Shown here: piece after piece, positions 41,997 to 50,859 of the stretch | Layout of the letters: each line of letters begins with the position of its first letter | Position numbering within the stretch: position 1 is the stretch's first letter | Assembly (NCBI RefSeq): GCF_001676615.1 | Contig: NZ_LYXZ01000035.1 | Location: forward strand, 113,117-177,116 | Direction: 5' to 3' | Length of the DNA stretch: 64,000 bases | Origin: Labrys sp. WJW | GTDB taxonomy: Bacteria; Pseudomonadota; Alphaproteobacteria; Rhizobiales; Labraceae | Program-made: the position numbers and the translations under genes | The notes under the pieces: model-generated | Databases searched by the model: none | What the model saw: only the letters and a program-made list of their open reading frames with translations | What the model was told of the DNA's origin: nothing

Positions 41997-42307
41997 TGGT
42001 CCATCTCCTTCAGCACGGCCTTGAGTCTGTCGATACGCGCCGGCCAGAAGCTGGCATAGCGGTCGACCCATTCGGCCAGAGGGGCGAGGGCCTGGGGAGC
42101 GGCACGGTAATGCACCAGGCGCCCCTCGCGCCGTTCGGCCACCAGGCCTGCCTCGCGCAGCACGGCCAGATGCTGCGAGATCGCCGGCTGGGAAACGTCG
42201 AAGCCGGCCTTGATCTGTGAAACGCTCATCTCGCCGCCCGCCAGCCGTTCGAACACGGCGCGGCGGGTGGGATCGGCGAGGGCGCGGAAGAGGTTCGTCT
42301 GCATCAT
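41993..42307 (-). CDS. ArsR family transcriptional regulator
   Basis: This winged-helix regulator has 104 residues if translation starts at the first ATG of the pair at 42307/42304. N-terminal MQTNLFRALADPTRRAVFER and the recognition helix QIKAGFDVSQPAISQHLAVL are diagnostic, with the wing LVAERREGRLVHYR. It lacks the cysteine metal sites of true ArsR and belongs to the SRPBCC-linked subgroup. No Shine-Dalgarno is visible and a palindrome lies immediately upstream, so the message may be leaderless and autoregulated. Confidence 0.9.
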   Translation of the reverse strand: MMQTNLFRALADPTRRAVFERLAGGEMSVSQIKAGFDVSQPAISQHLAVLREAGLVAERREGRLVHYRAAPQALAPLAEWVDRYASFWPARIDRLKAVLKEMDQ

Positions 42308-42315
42308 GCAAAACA

Positions 42316-42333
42316 CATAAGCATTTACTTATG
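42316..42333. promoter_or_regulatory. ArsR operator palindrome
   Basis: CATAAG-N6-CTTATG (42316-42321 and 42328-42333) is a perfect interrupted palindrome nine bases upstream of the arsR start. Its place over the probable promoter makes autorepression of the arsR-SRPBCC unit likely. Confidence 0.7.
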
Positions 42334-42366
42334 GATTCGGCAAGGGAAGATTGTGGGTTCGGTGGG

Positions 42367-42489
42367 CCGGTCTTCCGACCGGCAGGGCAGTACGATATTT
42401 GGGTAGAAAGTTGTGCCGGTCCCGCTCCATCTCTCGATAGAGCTGAGGAGGGGGACACGGGGCGCATTTCCATGCCGGTCTCAAGACCG
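42367..42489. other. Two CCGGTC hairpins between smc and arsR
   Basis: CCGGTC-TTCC-GACCGG (42367-42382) and CGGTC-TCAA-GACCG (42476-42489) share the same stem sequence about 100 bases apart. The second starts 12 bases after the smc stop and may be its 3' structure. Neither has a clear T run. Confidence 0.5.
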
Positions 42490-42500
42490 TCACAACAGGA

Positions 42501-45500
42501 TTACACCGCTTCCAGGAACTTCTCGGCTTCGCTCAGATTGACCGAGACCAGCTGGCTGACGCCGCGTTCGGCCATGGTGACGCCGAACAGGCGGTTCTGG
42601 CGCGACATGGTGATCGGGTTGTGGGTGATGGTGACGAAACGCGTCTCGGTCTCGCGAATCATCGCATCGAGGAGATCGCAGAAGCGCTCGACATTCGCGT
42701 CATCAAGCGGCGCGTCGACTTCGTCGAGCACGCAGATCGGCGCCGGATTGGTGAGGAACACCGCAAAGATCAGCGCCATCGCGGTCAGGGCCTGTTCGCC
42801 ACCCGAGAGCAGGGACAGGGTCTGCGGCTTCTTGCCCGGCGGGCGGGCCAGCATTTCGAGGCCGGCTTCGAGCGGGTCGTCCGACTCGGTGAGCTGCAGT
42901 TCCGCCGTGCCGCCGCCGAACAGGGTCTGGAACAGGCGCTGGAAGTGGCCGTTGACCACGTCGAAGGCAGCGAGCAGCCTCTCGCGCCCCTCGCGGTTGA
43001 GGCCGGCGATCGCCTGGCGCAGGCGCTTGATCGCCTCGACCAGATCGTCCCGCTCGCTGACGAGGCCATCGAGCTGGGTCTGCACGTCCTTCTGCTCGTC
43101 CTCGGCCCTGAGATTGACCGCACCGAGACGCTCGCGCTCGCGCTTGGCGTCCTCGAGCGTGCGCTCGACCGCACGCCGATCGGGGATCGGCGCATCGGCG
43201 GCGAGATTGGCGAGCTTCAGGAGACCCGTCGGGGCGACGTTGAGGGCCTCCTCGATCTCGGCGACGATCTGGGACCGGCGCGCGCGCAGGGCGTCGAGCT
43301 TTTCCTCCGAGCGCACCTGCTCCTCGCGGGCCTGGCTCAAGGCGACCAGCGCCTCGCGGCCCTGGCGATCGGTCTGGGCCAGGCGGGTCTCGGCCTCGGC
43401 CAAGCGGTCGGCGGCGATCTTGCGCGCCTCTTCCGCCGTTTCGGTTTCGGCGATCAGGCCCCGCCGCCGTGCCGCGAAGACGACCGGCGCATCGTCAAAC
43501 TCCGCCCGTTCGATCTCCAGTTCCGTCAAGCGGCTGGTCAATGTCTCGATCTGGGCCGCGCCATTCTCCTGGCGGTCTCTCCAGGACTGGCTCTCCTCAC
43601 CAATGGCGGCAAGGCGCCTCAGGCGCAATTCGTCCTCGCGCGCCAGCGTCTGGGCCTGAGCGCGTGTTTCGGCGACCTCGGCGCGGCCTTCCGCCACGGC
43701 CTGGCGCAATTCCTGCAAGCGGGCATTGAGGGCGCTGCCGTCGGGCAGCGCCGACAGAGTGTGTCTTGTTCGTTCGCAGGCCTCGCGCGCCTCGGCAAGA
43801 TCGCTGCCAAGGCGGTTGCCGGTCTCGTCCAGGGCTGAGAGGCGGCTGGCGAGCTGTGCCGCCTGGCGCTCGGCCGCGACCGCCCGCTCGCGCAGCTGGT
43901 CGGCCTCGCGGCTGAGATTGCGCCAGGCGTCGCGTGTGGTGCGCTCGCGCTCAGCGGCCTGGCGCAGGGCGGCCTGCGCCATATCCGCCTCACGGCGACG
44001 GGGAGCGACGGCGTCCCGGGCCTCCCGGGCCTGTTCCTCCAACTCCGCCAGGCGGTTGCGTTCGGCCAGGCGCCGGGCGGCAGGAGAGGGGGCTTCCGCG
44101 GCGGCGACGAAACCGTCCCAGCGCCAGAGATCGCCCTCGCGGCTCACCAGCCTCTGGCCGGGGACGAGCAGGGCCTTGAGGCGGGGGCCGTCGGCCCTGT
44201 CCACGATGCCGATCTGGGCCAGTCGACGCGCCAGGCCTTCAGGAGCCCGGACGAAATTCGCCAGGGCCTCCACGCCTGCGGGCAAAGGCGGGTCGCCGTC
44301 TGCGACGGTGGCGCCCGACCAATGGGCCGGCGCGTCGCGGTCGGTGGGGGCGTCGATATCCTCGCCAAGTGCGGCGCCGAGCGCGACCTCATAGCCCTTG
44401 GCGACCTGAAGGGCGTCGGCGATCGGGGGGTATTTGGCGCCGGCCGGCGTCAATACCAGCTTGGCGAGGGTACGCGCCTCGGTTTCCAGGCGATTGGCCG
44501 TGCGCTCGGCCTCCTGAAGGGGGCTTCGCGTGGCGGCTTCGGCATCGCGCGCCTCGGCGTGGACGGCTTCAGCTTCCATGGCGGCCTGCTCGGCCTGACT
44601 GCGCCGTTCCTGCAACTCGGCCAGCTGTTCCTGGAGCTGCTCGGCGAGAGCCGCGGCATTGGAGCCGGCGCGGAGGGCCTCGCCCTCACGCCGGATCTCG
44701 GCGAGCTGGCGTTCCAGCCGAACCACTCGCTCGGCGGCCTCGCGCTCGCTGCGTTCGGCCTGGGCGCGCGACGCCTGGAGTTCGGCCAGGGCGCCCTGGG
44801 CCTCGCCCATCGCCCTCTCCTGTCCGGCCAAGGCGATCTCGGCCTCCCGCAGCAAGCCGCCCGCCTCGGCGGCACGCTCCTTGCTGCCGTCCTGCTCGGC
44901 CTTGAGGGAGGATTCCTCGGCCGTCAGACGCTGCAGCATGGTGCCTGCATCCGATATCATCGACTTCTCGCGCGTGATGTCGGCGCCGGCTTGGCGAATA
45001 CGGTGGTCGAGCTCAATGCGCCGCTCGCCGGCGCGCCGCTCCTCCTGGTCCAGTTGCTCGCGTGCCAGCACCAGGCGATGCAGGGCGGTACCGGCGGCAT
45101 GCTCGGCCTCGCGCAAGGGCGGCATCTCATGGGCGGCGATGGCGGCCAGGCGGGCCGTCTCGGCCTGCGCCCGCGTGCGCTCGGCCACGGTGCGGGTGTC
45201 GAGGTCGAGCCGCTTTTCCGCCTCGATCACCAGCCGCCCCGCCTCCTCGAAGGCGATGTGGAAGAGCAGAGCCTCGGCCTGCCGGATCTCGTTGGAAAGG
45301 CCGCGATAGCGGAAGGCCTGGCGTGACTGGCGCTTGAGGCTGTCGAGCTGGGACTCGATCTGGGTCAGCACGTCCTCGAGCCGCTCCAGATTGCTCTCGG
45401 CCGCCTTCAGCCTCAGCTCCGCCTCATGGCGGCGCGTATGCAGGCCGGAGATGCCGGCTGCTTCCTCGAGGATGCGGCGGCGCGATTGCGGCTTTGCGGC

Positions 45501-45959
45501 GATGAGTTCGGCGATCTGGCCCTGGCGCACCATGGCGGGCGAGCGCGCGCCGGTGGAGGCGTCGGCGAAGATGAGCTGCACGTCGCGGGCGCGCACTTCG
45601 CGGCCGTTGATGCGGTAATTGGAGCCGCGGTCACGCTCGATGCGGCGGGAGATTTCCAGGATGTCGGCGTCGTTGAAGGCAGCCGGGGCGGTGCGGTCCT
45701 TGTTCTCGACCGTCAGCATCACCTCGGCCATGTTGCGTGGCGGCCGGTTCCCCGAGCCGCCGAAGATGACGTCGTCCATCTCGGCGGCGCGCAGGTTTTT
45801 GTGGCTGCTCTCGCCCATCACCCAGCGCAGGGCTTCGACCAAGTTCGACTTGCCGCACCCGTTCGGCCCGACGACGCCGGTCAAACCGGGTTCGATCAGG
45901 AAATCCGTCGGTTCGACGAAGGACTTGAAGCCGAGAAGCCTGAGCTTGGTTAGTTTCAT
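42501..45959 (-). CDS. smc: Chromosome segregation protein SMC
   Basis: This 1152-residue SMC ATPase compacts and aligns chromosome arms with ScpA/ScpB. Head parts are Walker A GVVGPNGCGKSNLVEAL at the N-terminus and, at the C-terminus, signature LLSGGEQALTAMALIFAVF and Walker B PICVLDEVDAPLDD. Between them are two long Ala/Glu/Arg coiled-coil arms (about 170-500 and 640-1000) and a hinge near residues 500-620. Length and domain order are normal. It lies 36 bases after the DsbA-like gene on the same strand. Confidence 0.97.
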   Translation of the reverse strand: MKLTKLRLLGFKSFVEPTDFLIEPGLTGVVGPNGCGKSNLVEALRWVMGESSHKNLRAAEMDDVIFGGSGNRPPRNMAEVMLTVENKDRTAPAAFNDADILEISRRIERDRGSNYRINGREVRARDVQLIFADASTGARSPAMVRQGQIAELIAAKPQSRRRILEEAAGISGLHTRRHEAELRLKAAESNLERLEDVLTQIESQLDSLKRQSRQAFRYRGLSNEIRQAEALLFHIAFEEAGRLVIEAEKRLDLDTRTVAERTRAQAETARLAAIAAHEMPPLREAEHAAGTALHRLVLAREQLDQEERRAGERRIELDHRIRQAGADITREKSMISDAGTMLQRLTAEESSLKAEQDGSKERAAEAGGLLREAEIALAGQERAMGEAQGALAELQASRAQAERSEREAAERVVRLERQLAEIRREGEALRAGSNAAALAEQLQEQLAELQERRSQAEQAAMEAEAVHAEARDAEAATRSPLQEAERTANRLETEARTLAKLVLTPAGAKYPPIADALQVAKGYEVALGAALGEDIDAPTDRDAPAHWSGATVADGDPPLPAGVEALANFVRAPEGLARRLAQIGIVDRADGPRLKALLVPGQRLVSREGDLWRWDGFVAAAEAPSPAARRLAERNRLAELEEQAREARDAVAPRRREADMAQAALRQAAERERTTRDAWRNLSREADQLRERAVAAERQAAQLASRLSALDETGNRLGSDLAEAREACERTRHTLSALPDGSALNARLQELRQAVAEGRAEVAETRAQAQTLAREDELRLRRLAAIGEESQSWRDRQENGAAQIETLTSRLTELEIERAEFDDAPVVFAARRRGLIAETETAEEARKIAADRLAEAETRLAQTDRQGREALVALSQAREEQVRSEEKLDALRARRSQIVAEIEEALNVAPTGLLKLANLAADAPIPDRRAVERTLEDAKRERERLGAVNLRAEDEQKDVQTQLDGLVSERDDLVEAIKRLRQAIAGLNREGRERLLAAFDVVNGHFQRLFQTLFGGGTAELQLTESDDPLEAGLEMLARPPGKKPQTLSLLSGGEQALTAMALIFAVFLTNPAPICVLDEVDAPLDDANVERFCDLLDAMIRETETRFVTITHNPITMSRQNRLFGVTMAERGVSQLVSVNLSEAEKFLEAV

Positions 45960-45995
45960 CCATCACCCCGCAGTCCGGCGGGGCCGGGACTGCTT

Positions 45996-46658
45996 TCAGG
46001 ATTTGAGGAACGGATCGACGACTTGGGAGAACTCGTCGATCGTGATCTCGCCGCCCTTCCTGATACCGTTGATGAAGAAGGTCGGCGTGCCGTCGATACC
46101 GAAAGCCGAAGAACCACGCTCCTTCACGGCATTCACGCCAGCATAGAGCGTCTGGTCTTTCAAGCAGGCCTGGAACTGTTCCTGTGTAAAACCGGACTGC
46201 TTGGCGATGCCGAACAGGGCCGGAAGCACCTGCTTGGCGTCGCTGACGAACGCCCAGCTCTCCTGCTGCGAGAACAGCACGTCGAGCATGGTGTAATATT
46301 TCTCGGGCGGCGCGTCCTTGGCAATGCAGCGCGCCAGCATGAAGGCGGCCGTGGCACGCGGATCGAGCGGGAACTCGCGCATGGTCCACAGCACCTTGCC
46401 GGTATCGATGTATTTTTGCTTGATCGCCGGGAACACGTCCTTGGCAAAGCGCGCGCAATGGGGGCAGGTCATCGAGGCATATTCATAGACCTTGACCGGC
46501 GCATCCGGCTTGCCGAGCGCGATATCGGGGATGGGGCCGGGCACGGCCAGTTCGAGCAGGCTGACCTTGTCGTCGGCCGCGAGGGCGGGCAGGGCCGCAA
46601 GCGCCGGACTCGCCGCAAGGGCTGCGATCAGGGTACGGCGGGAAAGCATCGGGCTCAT
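45996..46658 (-). CDS. DsbA family thiol:disulfide protein
   Basis: This 220-residue periplasmic thioredoxin-fold protein has an RR-containing signal sequence (MLSRRTLIAALAASPALAAL; Tat-like, cleavage after PALA). The active site is TCPHCARFAKDVFP (CPHC) near residue 58, followed by the helical insert and the cis-Pro segment GIDGTPTFFINGI. ATG at 46658 begins the signal. It is probably a disulfide oxidase or isomerase partner of DsbB/DsbD-type proteins. It lies between smc and DUF721, the usual neighbourhood. Confidence 0.92.
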   Translation of the reverse strand: MSPMLSRRTLIAALAASPALAALPALAADDKVSLLELAVPGPIPDIALGKPDAPVKVYEYASMTCPHCARFAKDVFPAIKQKYIDTGKVLWTMREFPLDPRATAAFMLARCIAKDAPPEKYYTMLDVLFSQQESWAFVSDAKQVLPALFGIAKQSGFTQEQFQACLKDQTLYAGVNAVKERGSSAFGIDGTPTFFINGIRKGGEITIDEFSQVVDPFLKS

Positions 46659-46754
46659 CGGCGACTCATGTCCTTTGTCATTGCGCGTATCGGCGCACTC
46701 TATGTGTGCGGTACTTGAGCCTTGCAATTATGGCAACAGGCTGACCAGCCGCCT

Positions 46755-47354
46755 TCACGTAGGTGTGACCGGTTTGTTCGGGACCGGCTTGGTGGTGCGG
46801 GTGGAGCCGCGAACCTGCCGCCCCAGCCGTTCGAGCGCTTCGCGCAGGCCGGGGTTCTCGATGCCGCTGAGATCGTCGGCCAATCGGCGGGAGGCCTCGG
46901 GGGGCAGGTCGGGAATCCCGGGCCTCTGCCTCGGCGCCGGATGATCCACCGGCCCCTGCTTGAGGCGCAGCTTGCCGACGCAGCGCCAGCCGAAGACCGC
47001 GTTGATGCGCTCGATGATCTGGCTGGCCGACATCTCGACCTCGAGCGCGAAGGCGCTCTCGACCCGCAGGATCAGGGTCGCTGCGGCAGGAGCCGCATCG
47101 GAGGCTTCGCCCTTGGGGCGAGGCGGCCATTGCATCTTCACCGGCAGGGAATGGGCCGAGAGCCGGGCGCCGACGATATCCGGCCAGTGCCCGATGATGT
47201 CGGCCGTGGCGAAGCCGCGCGCCTTGAGGGCGTCGGCCAGCGCCGGACCGACGAGATCCGCGAAGGGGCGGGCCGACCTTCGCTTGAAGGGAGCCTGCTG
47301 TGGAGACGCCTGGGGCTGAGGAGCCTTAGGCTGAGACTTGGGCTTGTTGATCAT
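46755..47354 (-). CDS. DUF721 family protein
   Basis: This 199-residue protein has a basic, Gln/Pro-rich N-terminus (about residues 1-30) and the DUF721 core (about 32-125): FADLVGPALADALKARGFAT, DIIGHWPDIVGARLSAHSLP and LILRVESAFALEVEMSASQI. The family is related to the RNA- or DNA-associated DciA-like proteins. The C-terminal tail is Pro/Arg-rich. It starts 24 bases from the divergent mutY and is followed by the DsbA-like gene. Exact role is unsettled; DciA-type helicase loading is one possibility. Confidence 0.85.
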   Translation of the reverse strand: MINKPKSQPKAPQPQASPQQAPFKRRSARPFADLVGPALADALKARGFATADIIGHWPDIVGARLSAHSLPVKMQWPPRPKGEASDAAPAAATLILRVESAFALEVEMSASQIIERINAVFGWRCVGKLRLKQGPVDHPAPRQRPGIPDLPPEASRRLADDLSGIENPGLREALERLGRQVRGSTRTTKPVPNKPVTPT

Positions 47355-47378
47355 GACCGATCTGTGGAATGAGAGGCC

Positions 47379-48458
47379 ATGCTTAATAGTGTCGCTCCCG
47401 AGGTCAAGTCTCCAGAAGGCCTGCATGCAGAAGCCCTGCTCGTCTGGTATGACAGGCACCGAAGGCGGCTGCCCTGGCGGGCGCTGCCTGGCGAGACGCC
47501 GAATCCCTACCGTGTCTGGCTCTCCGAGATCATGCTGCAGCAGACCACGGTGAAGACCGTCGGCCCCTATTTCCAGGCTTTTCTGGCGCGCTGGCCCACG
47601 GTCGACGCCATGGCCAAGAGCGATGAGGAGGACATCCTCAAGGCCTGGGCCGGGCTTGGCTATTATTCGCGCGCCCGCAACCTGTACGCCTGCGCCCGCT
47701 TTGTCAGCGCCAGGCTGGGCGGTCGTTTTCCCGACACGGTCGAGGGCCTCAGGCAGTTGCCGGGGATCGGCGCCTATACGGCGGCGGCCGTGGCCGCGAT
47801 CGCCTTCGACCGGCGTGCGGCCGTGGTCGACGGCAATGTCGAGCGGGTGGTGACGCGGCTCGAAGCGCTGGAAACCCCGCTCCCGCAGGCCAAGCCCCGG
47901 ATCGCCGAGATCGTCGATGGCATGACCCCGGCCGACAGGCCCGGCGATTTTGCGCAAGGCATGATGGATCTCGGGGCAACGATCTGCACCCCGAAACGCC
48001 CGGCTTGCGGCCTGTGCCCCTATCTGCCCTTCTGCAGGGCCCGCCGGGAAGGTACGCAGGAGACATTTCCGCGCAAGGCCCCCAAGGCCAAGCGCCCATT
48101 GCGCAGGGGCGCGGCGTTCTGGATCGTCAGGCCGGACGGCTGGGTGCTGGTGCGCAAGCGCCCCGACAAGGGGTTGCTCGGTGGCATGACCGAGATTCCG
48201 TCCAGCGTCTGGAGCGAAGATTTCGATTCAAGCGCGGCCGTCAACCACGCGCCGCTCAAGGCGAAATGGCGCAAGCTGCCGGGCGAGGTAAGCCATGGCT
48301 TCACCCATTTCGAGCTTGTCGTCAGCGTCTATGCCGCCGATGCCTTGCTGAGCACCAAGGCTCCACCGGATTGCCGCTGGGTTCGCCTTGATGACCTCGA
48401 CGGCGAGGCCCTGCCCACCGTGATGCGCAAGATCGCGGCGCTGGCGCGGGGAAATTAA
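47379..48458 (+). CDS. mutY: A/G-specific adenine glycosylase
   Basis: This 359-residue DNA repair glycosylase removes adenine opposite 8-oxoguanine. N-terminal RKRRLPWRALPGETPNPYRV is followed by the catalytic glutamate in WLSEIMLQQTTVKTV and the helix-hairpin-helix LPGIGAYTAAAVAAIAFDR with the aspartate of VVDGNVERV. The iron-sulfur cysteines are in CTPKRPACGLCPYLPFC. A C-terminal NUDIX-like domain (about 230-350) recognises 8-oxoG. Length is normal. It is divergent from DUF721. Confidence 0.96.
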   Translation: MLNSVAPEVKSPEGLHAEALLVWYDRHRRRLPWRALPGETPNPYRVWLSEIMLQQTTVKTVGPYFQAFLARWPTVDAMAKSDEEDILKAWAGLGYYSRARNLYACARFVSARLGGRFPDTVEGLRQLPGIGAYTAAAVAAIAFDRRAAVVDGNVERVVTRLEALETPLPQAKPRIAEIVDGMTPADRPGDFAQGMMDLGATICTPKRPACGLCPYLPFCRARREGTQETFPRKAPKAKRPLRRGAAFWIVRPDGWVLVRKRPDKGLLGGMTEIPSSVWSEDFDSSAAVNHAPLKAKWRKLPGEVSHGFTHFELVVSVYAADALLSTKAPPDCRWVRLDDLDGEALPTVMRKIAALARGN

Positions 48459-48510
48459 GAGAGGCGCGAGCGGGCGGCCGTTCGCGCGTCTTCCTTGCCG
48501 TGGGCGCCGC

Positions 48511-49203
48511 TCAGTTCCGATGCCCGTTGCCGTTTGCGAGCGCAGCGATCATCAGGTCCACCGCCGAGCCGATGGGCGCGATGATGGGGATGTCGAATTG
48601 CGTGCGCAGATATTCCGCCGCCTCGCCCAGCGGCCCGCCGCCGATGATCACCGCTTCCGCCCCGTCCTCGATGCACAACCTCACCATGGCTGCCAGTTCG
48701 TTGCGCAGGCGTTCTGCATCATCGGCAAGCTTGACCGGATCGCCCGGCGTGCAGCGTATGCCCGTATAGAGGTGCTGTAGCCCGAGGCTTGCGGCACGCG
48801 CCGCGATGGCGTCGGCGAGATCCGGCGTGACGGTGGCGACGCCGAATTTCCGCCCGCCCTGCGAGGCGTCGATCATGGACGCTTCGCAGATGCCCATGAC
48901 CGGCACCCGCAGGCTTTCCTGCAGGTGGACGACGCCGGGATCGCCATAGGCGCTGACGATGATGCCGATACAGCCCGCATCCTGCGCCCGGCCGATCTCG
49001 ATGACCTGGCTTGCCGAGGCGGTAAGCTGGGTCTCGTTGACGATCATCGAGGGGCTGCGGGTTGCCGTGGCGGCTTCCAGCCGAAGCCGCCCATCGGCCT
49101 TGCGGCGGGCAATGGCCAGCATCATCCCCGTGGTTGCTTCCGAGCTGTTGGGATTGATCAATAGGACATGAGGAGGCGATGCTTGGGGGGACGATGCTTG
49201 CAT
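48511..49203 (-). CDS. Asp/Glu/hydantoin racemase family protein lacking both catalytic cysteines
   Basis: This 230-residue protein of the Asp/Glu/hydantoin racemase superfamily has the N-terminus HVLLINPNSSEATTGMM. The two catalytic cysteine sites of hydantoin racemases (ACFGDPG and LGCAGM) read SAYGDPG and IGGGPLGEA here, so neither nucleophile is present. Cysteines elsewhere (GCIGI, GICEAS, GIRCTPG, RLCIEDG) are not at those positions. Racemisation by the two-base mechanism is therefore doubtful; it may be a decarboxylase-like or binding protein. It is two bases after the MFS carrier gene and coupled to it. Confidence 0.85.
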   Translation of the reverse strand: MQASSPQASPPHVLLINPNSSEATTGMMLAIARRKADGRLRLEAATATRSPSMIVNETQLTASASQVIEIGRAQDAGCIGIIVSAYGDPGVVHLQESLRVPVMGICEASMIDASQGGRKFGVATVTPDLADAIAARAASLGLQHLYTGIRCTPGDPVKLADDAERLRNELAAMVRLCIEDGAEAVIIGGGPLGEAAEYLRTQFDIPIIAPIGSAVDLMIAALANGNGHRN

Positions 49204-49205
49204 TG

Positions 49206-50660
49206 TCAGGCCTGTTCTCTGGCAGTTTTGGTAAAATGGATGGTCGGGGGATCGGATTCGGCCGGCTGGGTGAGGTCTTCCATGGATCGGCCATAGGTCT
49301 CGGGCCCGAGCTGGATGCAGAAGGCGAAGACCGCATACATCGAGGCGGCGAGGCCGAAAACGCCGAGCATGCCGAGATTGTCGAACAGGAAGCCGGCCAA
49401 GGTCGGCACGATGGAGCCCGCGGCCGAGCCGCTCGCCAGGATCAGGGCCACGCCGAAGCCGCGAATGCGGGTCGGATAGAGCTCGGGCGCATAGATCCAG
49501 ATCGAGGTGTTGAGCAGCAGCACGAAGAACTGGAAGAGCGCTCCGAAGAACAGCACCAGGTAGAGGCTGTTCCCCAGGCAGACGATGGCCAGGGCTGCCA
49601 CGCAGGCACAGACGGAGCCGATGCTCAGGACCCTCTTTCGCGGGAAATAATAGCCGAACATCGAGGCGGCGATCGCCCCCAGCACGCTGCCGCTCTGGAT
49701 GATCATCGAGTAGAGCAGGCTGCCGGAGAGCGTATGGCCCATCGACATGAAGATCATCGGCATGAGGGTGAGTACGGAAAGCTGTGCCCCATAGCTCATC
49801 AGGATCGCGATCGCCACGGGAATGGTGCGGCCGAGATAGGGGGCCTGGAAGAGCTCTCTCCAGCTGCTTTTCGTGGGCTGGACCGTGTCGTCCTCGGGGG
49901 TCGACAGATAGGCCCTGACCCGCAGATCCTTCGGGCGCAGCGAGCCCGAGGCCAGGATGGATAGCACCTTGTTGGCTTCGTCGATCTTGCCCTGCGAGGC
50001 CAGGAAGCGCGGTGTTTCCGGCACGTAGCGGCGGAAGAACACGACGAGGAAGGCCGGGATCGCCAGCACGCCGAAGAGCCAGCGCCAGGCATCGTCCCCC
50101 GCGAACAGGGTGAAGACCACAAGCCCGAAGGCGGGGGCGAGGAAGTTACCAAAGCCGCCGGCGCCGACATTGACCAGGCCAGCTGCGGTGCCTCGGAATT
50201 TCGGCGAGCAGAACTCGGCAAGCATGGTGACGGCCGTGGAGATTTCGCCGCCGACGCCGAATCCGACGATGGCGCGCGCCATGCAAAGCACGCCGAAGCT
50301 CGGCGCAAGCGCACAGAGCGCCGACCCCAGCGTGAACAGCAGCAGATTGATGGTCAGCATGACGCGGCGGCCGTAGCGATCGCCGAGGATGCCGGAGAGG
50401 AGGCGGCCCGCAGCCGCGCTCGCGAAGGTGATGGTGTTCAGGAAACCGATGTCGGCGCCGGTCAGGCCCCATTGCGCCTTCAGCATCGGCGCAATCAGCC
50501 CGATGGTGTTCTGCTCGAACGCGTCGAAGAGACACCCGATCAGGATGAGTGCGAGAATCTGCTTGTGGGCGGTGGTGACGCCGATCGTCCCCAGCGCCTG
50601 TTCCATCTGCTTTTGTACCGGCGACGATGCGCCGGACGGGATCATCTGTTCCCCTGCCAT
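49206..50660 (-). CDS. MFS transporter, metabolite:H+ symporter type
   Basis: This 484-residue 12-helix carrier has TM1 (LALILIGCLFDAFEQNTIGL) beginning with the D-x-E-Q variant used by the sialate/aromatic-acid group. The TM2-TM3 loop is GILGDRYGRRVMLTINL (motif A), and the middle loop carries VPETPRFL, the PESPR-like motif of sugar and acid porters. A long central loop (about residues 225-265) is normal for the class. It probably imports the compound processed by the coupled racemase-like protein. An RpiR regulator is divergent. Confidence 0.9.
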   Translation of the reverse strand: MAGEQMIPSGASSPVQKQMEQALGTIGVTTAHKQILALILIGCLFDAFEQNTIGLIAPMLKAQWGLTGADIGFLNTITFASAAAGRLLSGILGDRYGRRVMLTINLLLFTLGSALCALAPSFGVLCMARAIVGFGVGGEISTAVTMLAEFCSPKFRGTAAGLVNVGAGGFGNFLAPAFGLVVFTLFAGDDAWRWLFGVLAIPAFLVVFFRRYVPETPRFLASQGKIDEANKVLSILASGSLRPKDLRVRAYLSTPEDDTVQPTKSSWRELFQAPYLGRTIPVAIAILMSYGAQLSVLTLMPMIFMSMGHTLSGSLLYSMIIQSGSVLGAIAASMFGYYFPRKRVLSIGSVCACVAALAIVCLGNSLYLVLFFGALFQFFVLLLNTSIWIYAPELYPTRIRGFGVALILASGSAAGSIVPTLAGFLFDNLGMLGVFGLAASMYAVFAFCIQLGPETYGRSMEDLTQPAESDPPTIHFTKTAREQA

Positions 50661-50686
50661 GGCGATTAAATCCTCTGGATGATGTT

Positions 50687-50706
50687 TATGAAATTATTTT
50701 TTCATA
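50687..50706. promoter_or_regulatory. Candidate RpiR operator
   Basis: TATGAAA (50687-50693) and TTTCATA (50700-50706) form an interrupted dyad 27 bases upstream of the MFS start in an AT-rich 200-base divergent region. RpiR-family proteins often use AT-rich GAAA/TTTC dyads, and the RpiR gene starts on the other side. Confidence 0.55.
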
Positions 50707-50859
50707 GTTAAACTCAAAGAAAATATTTTTGCAATTGGTATTTTCGTTTCTTGCTTGTGGGGCCGATTGACGAGGATTTTGGATGATATGATTGTACATA
50801 TGGTCAAAATCTCTTACTGCTCGGAATATCCTGAAAATGAGATTTCAACTTTCTTGGCC

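Noticed and set aside
46678..47130. Separate gene overlapping DUF721 in another frame
   Set aside because: Shadow frame of DUF721 codons without its own ribosome binding site or domain.
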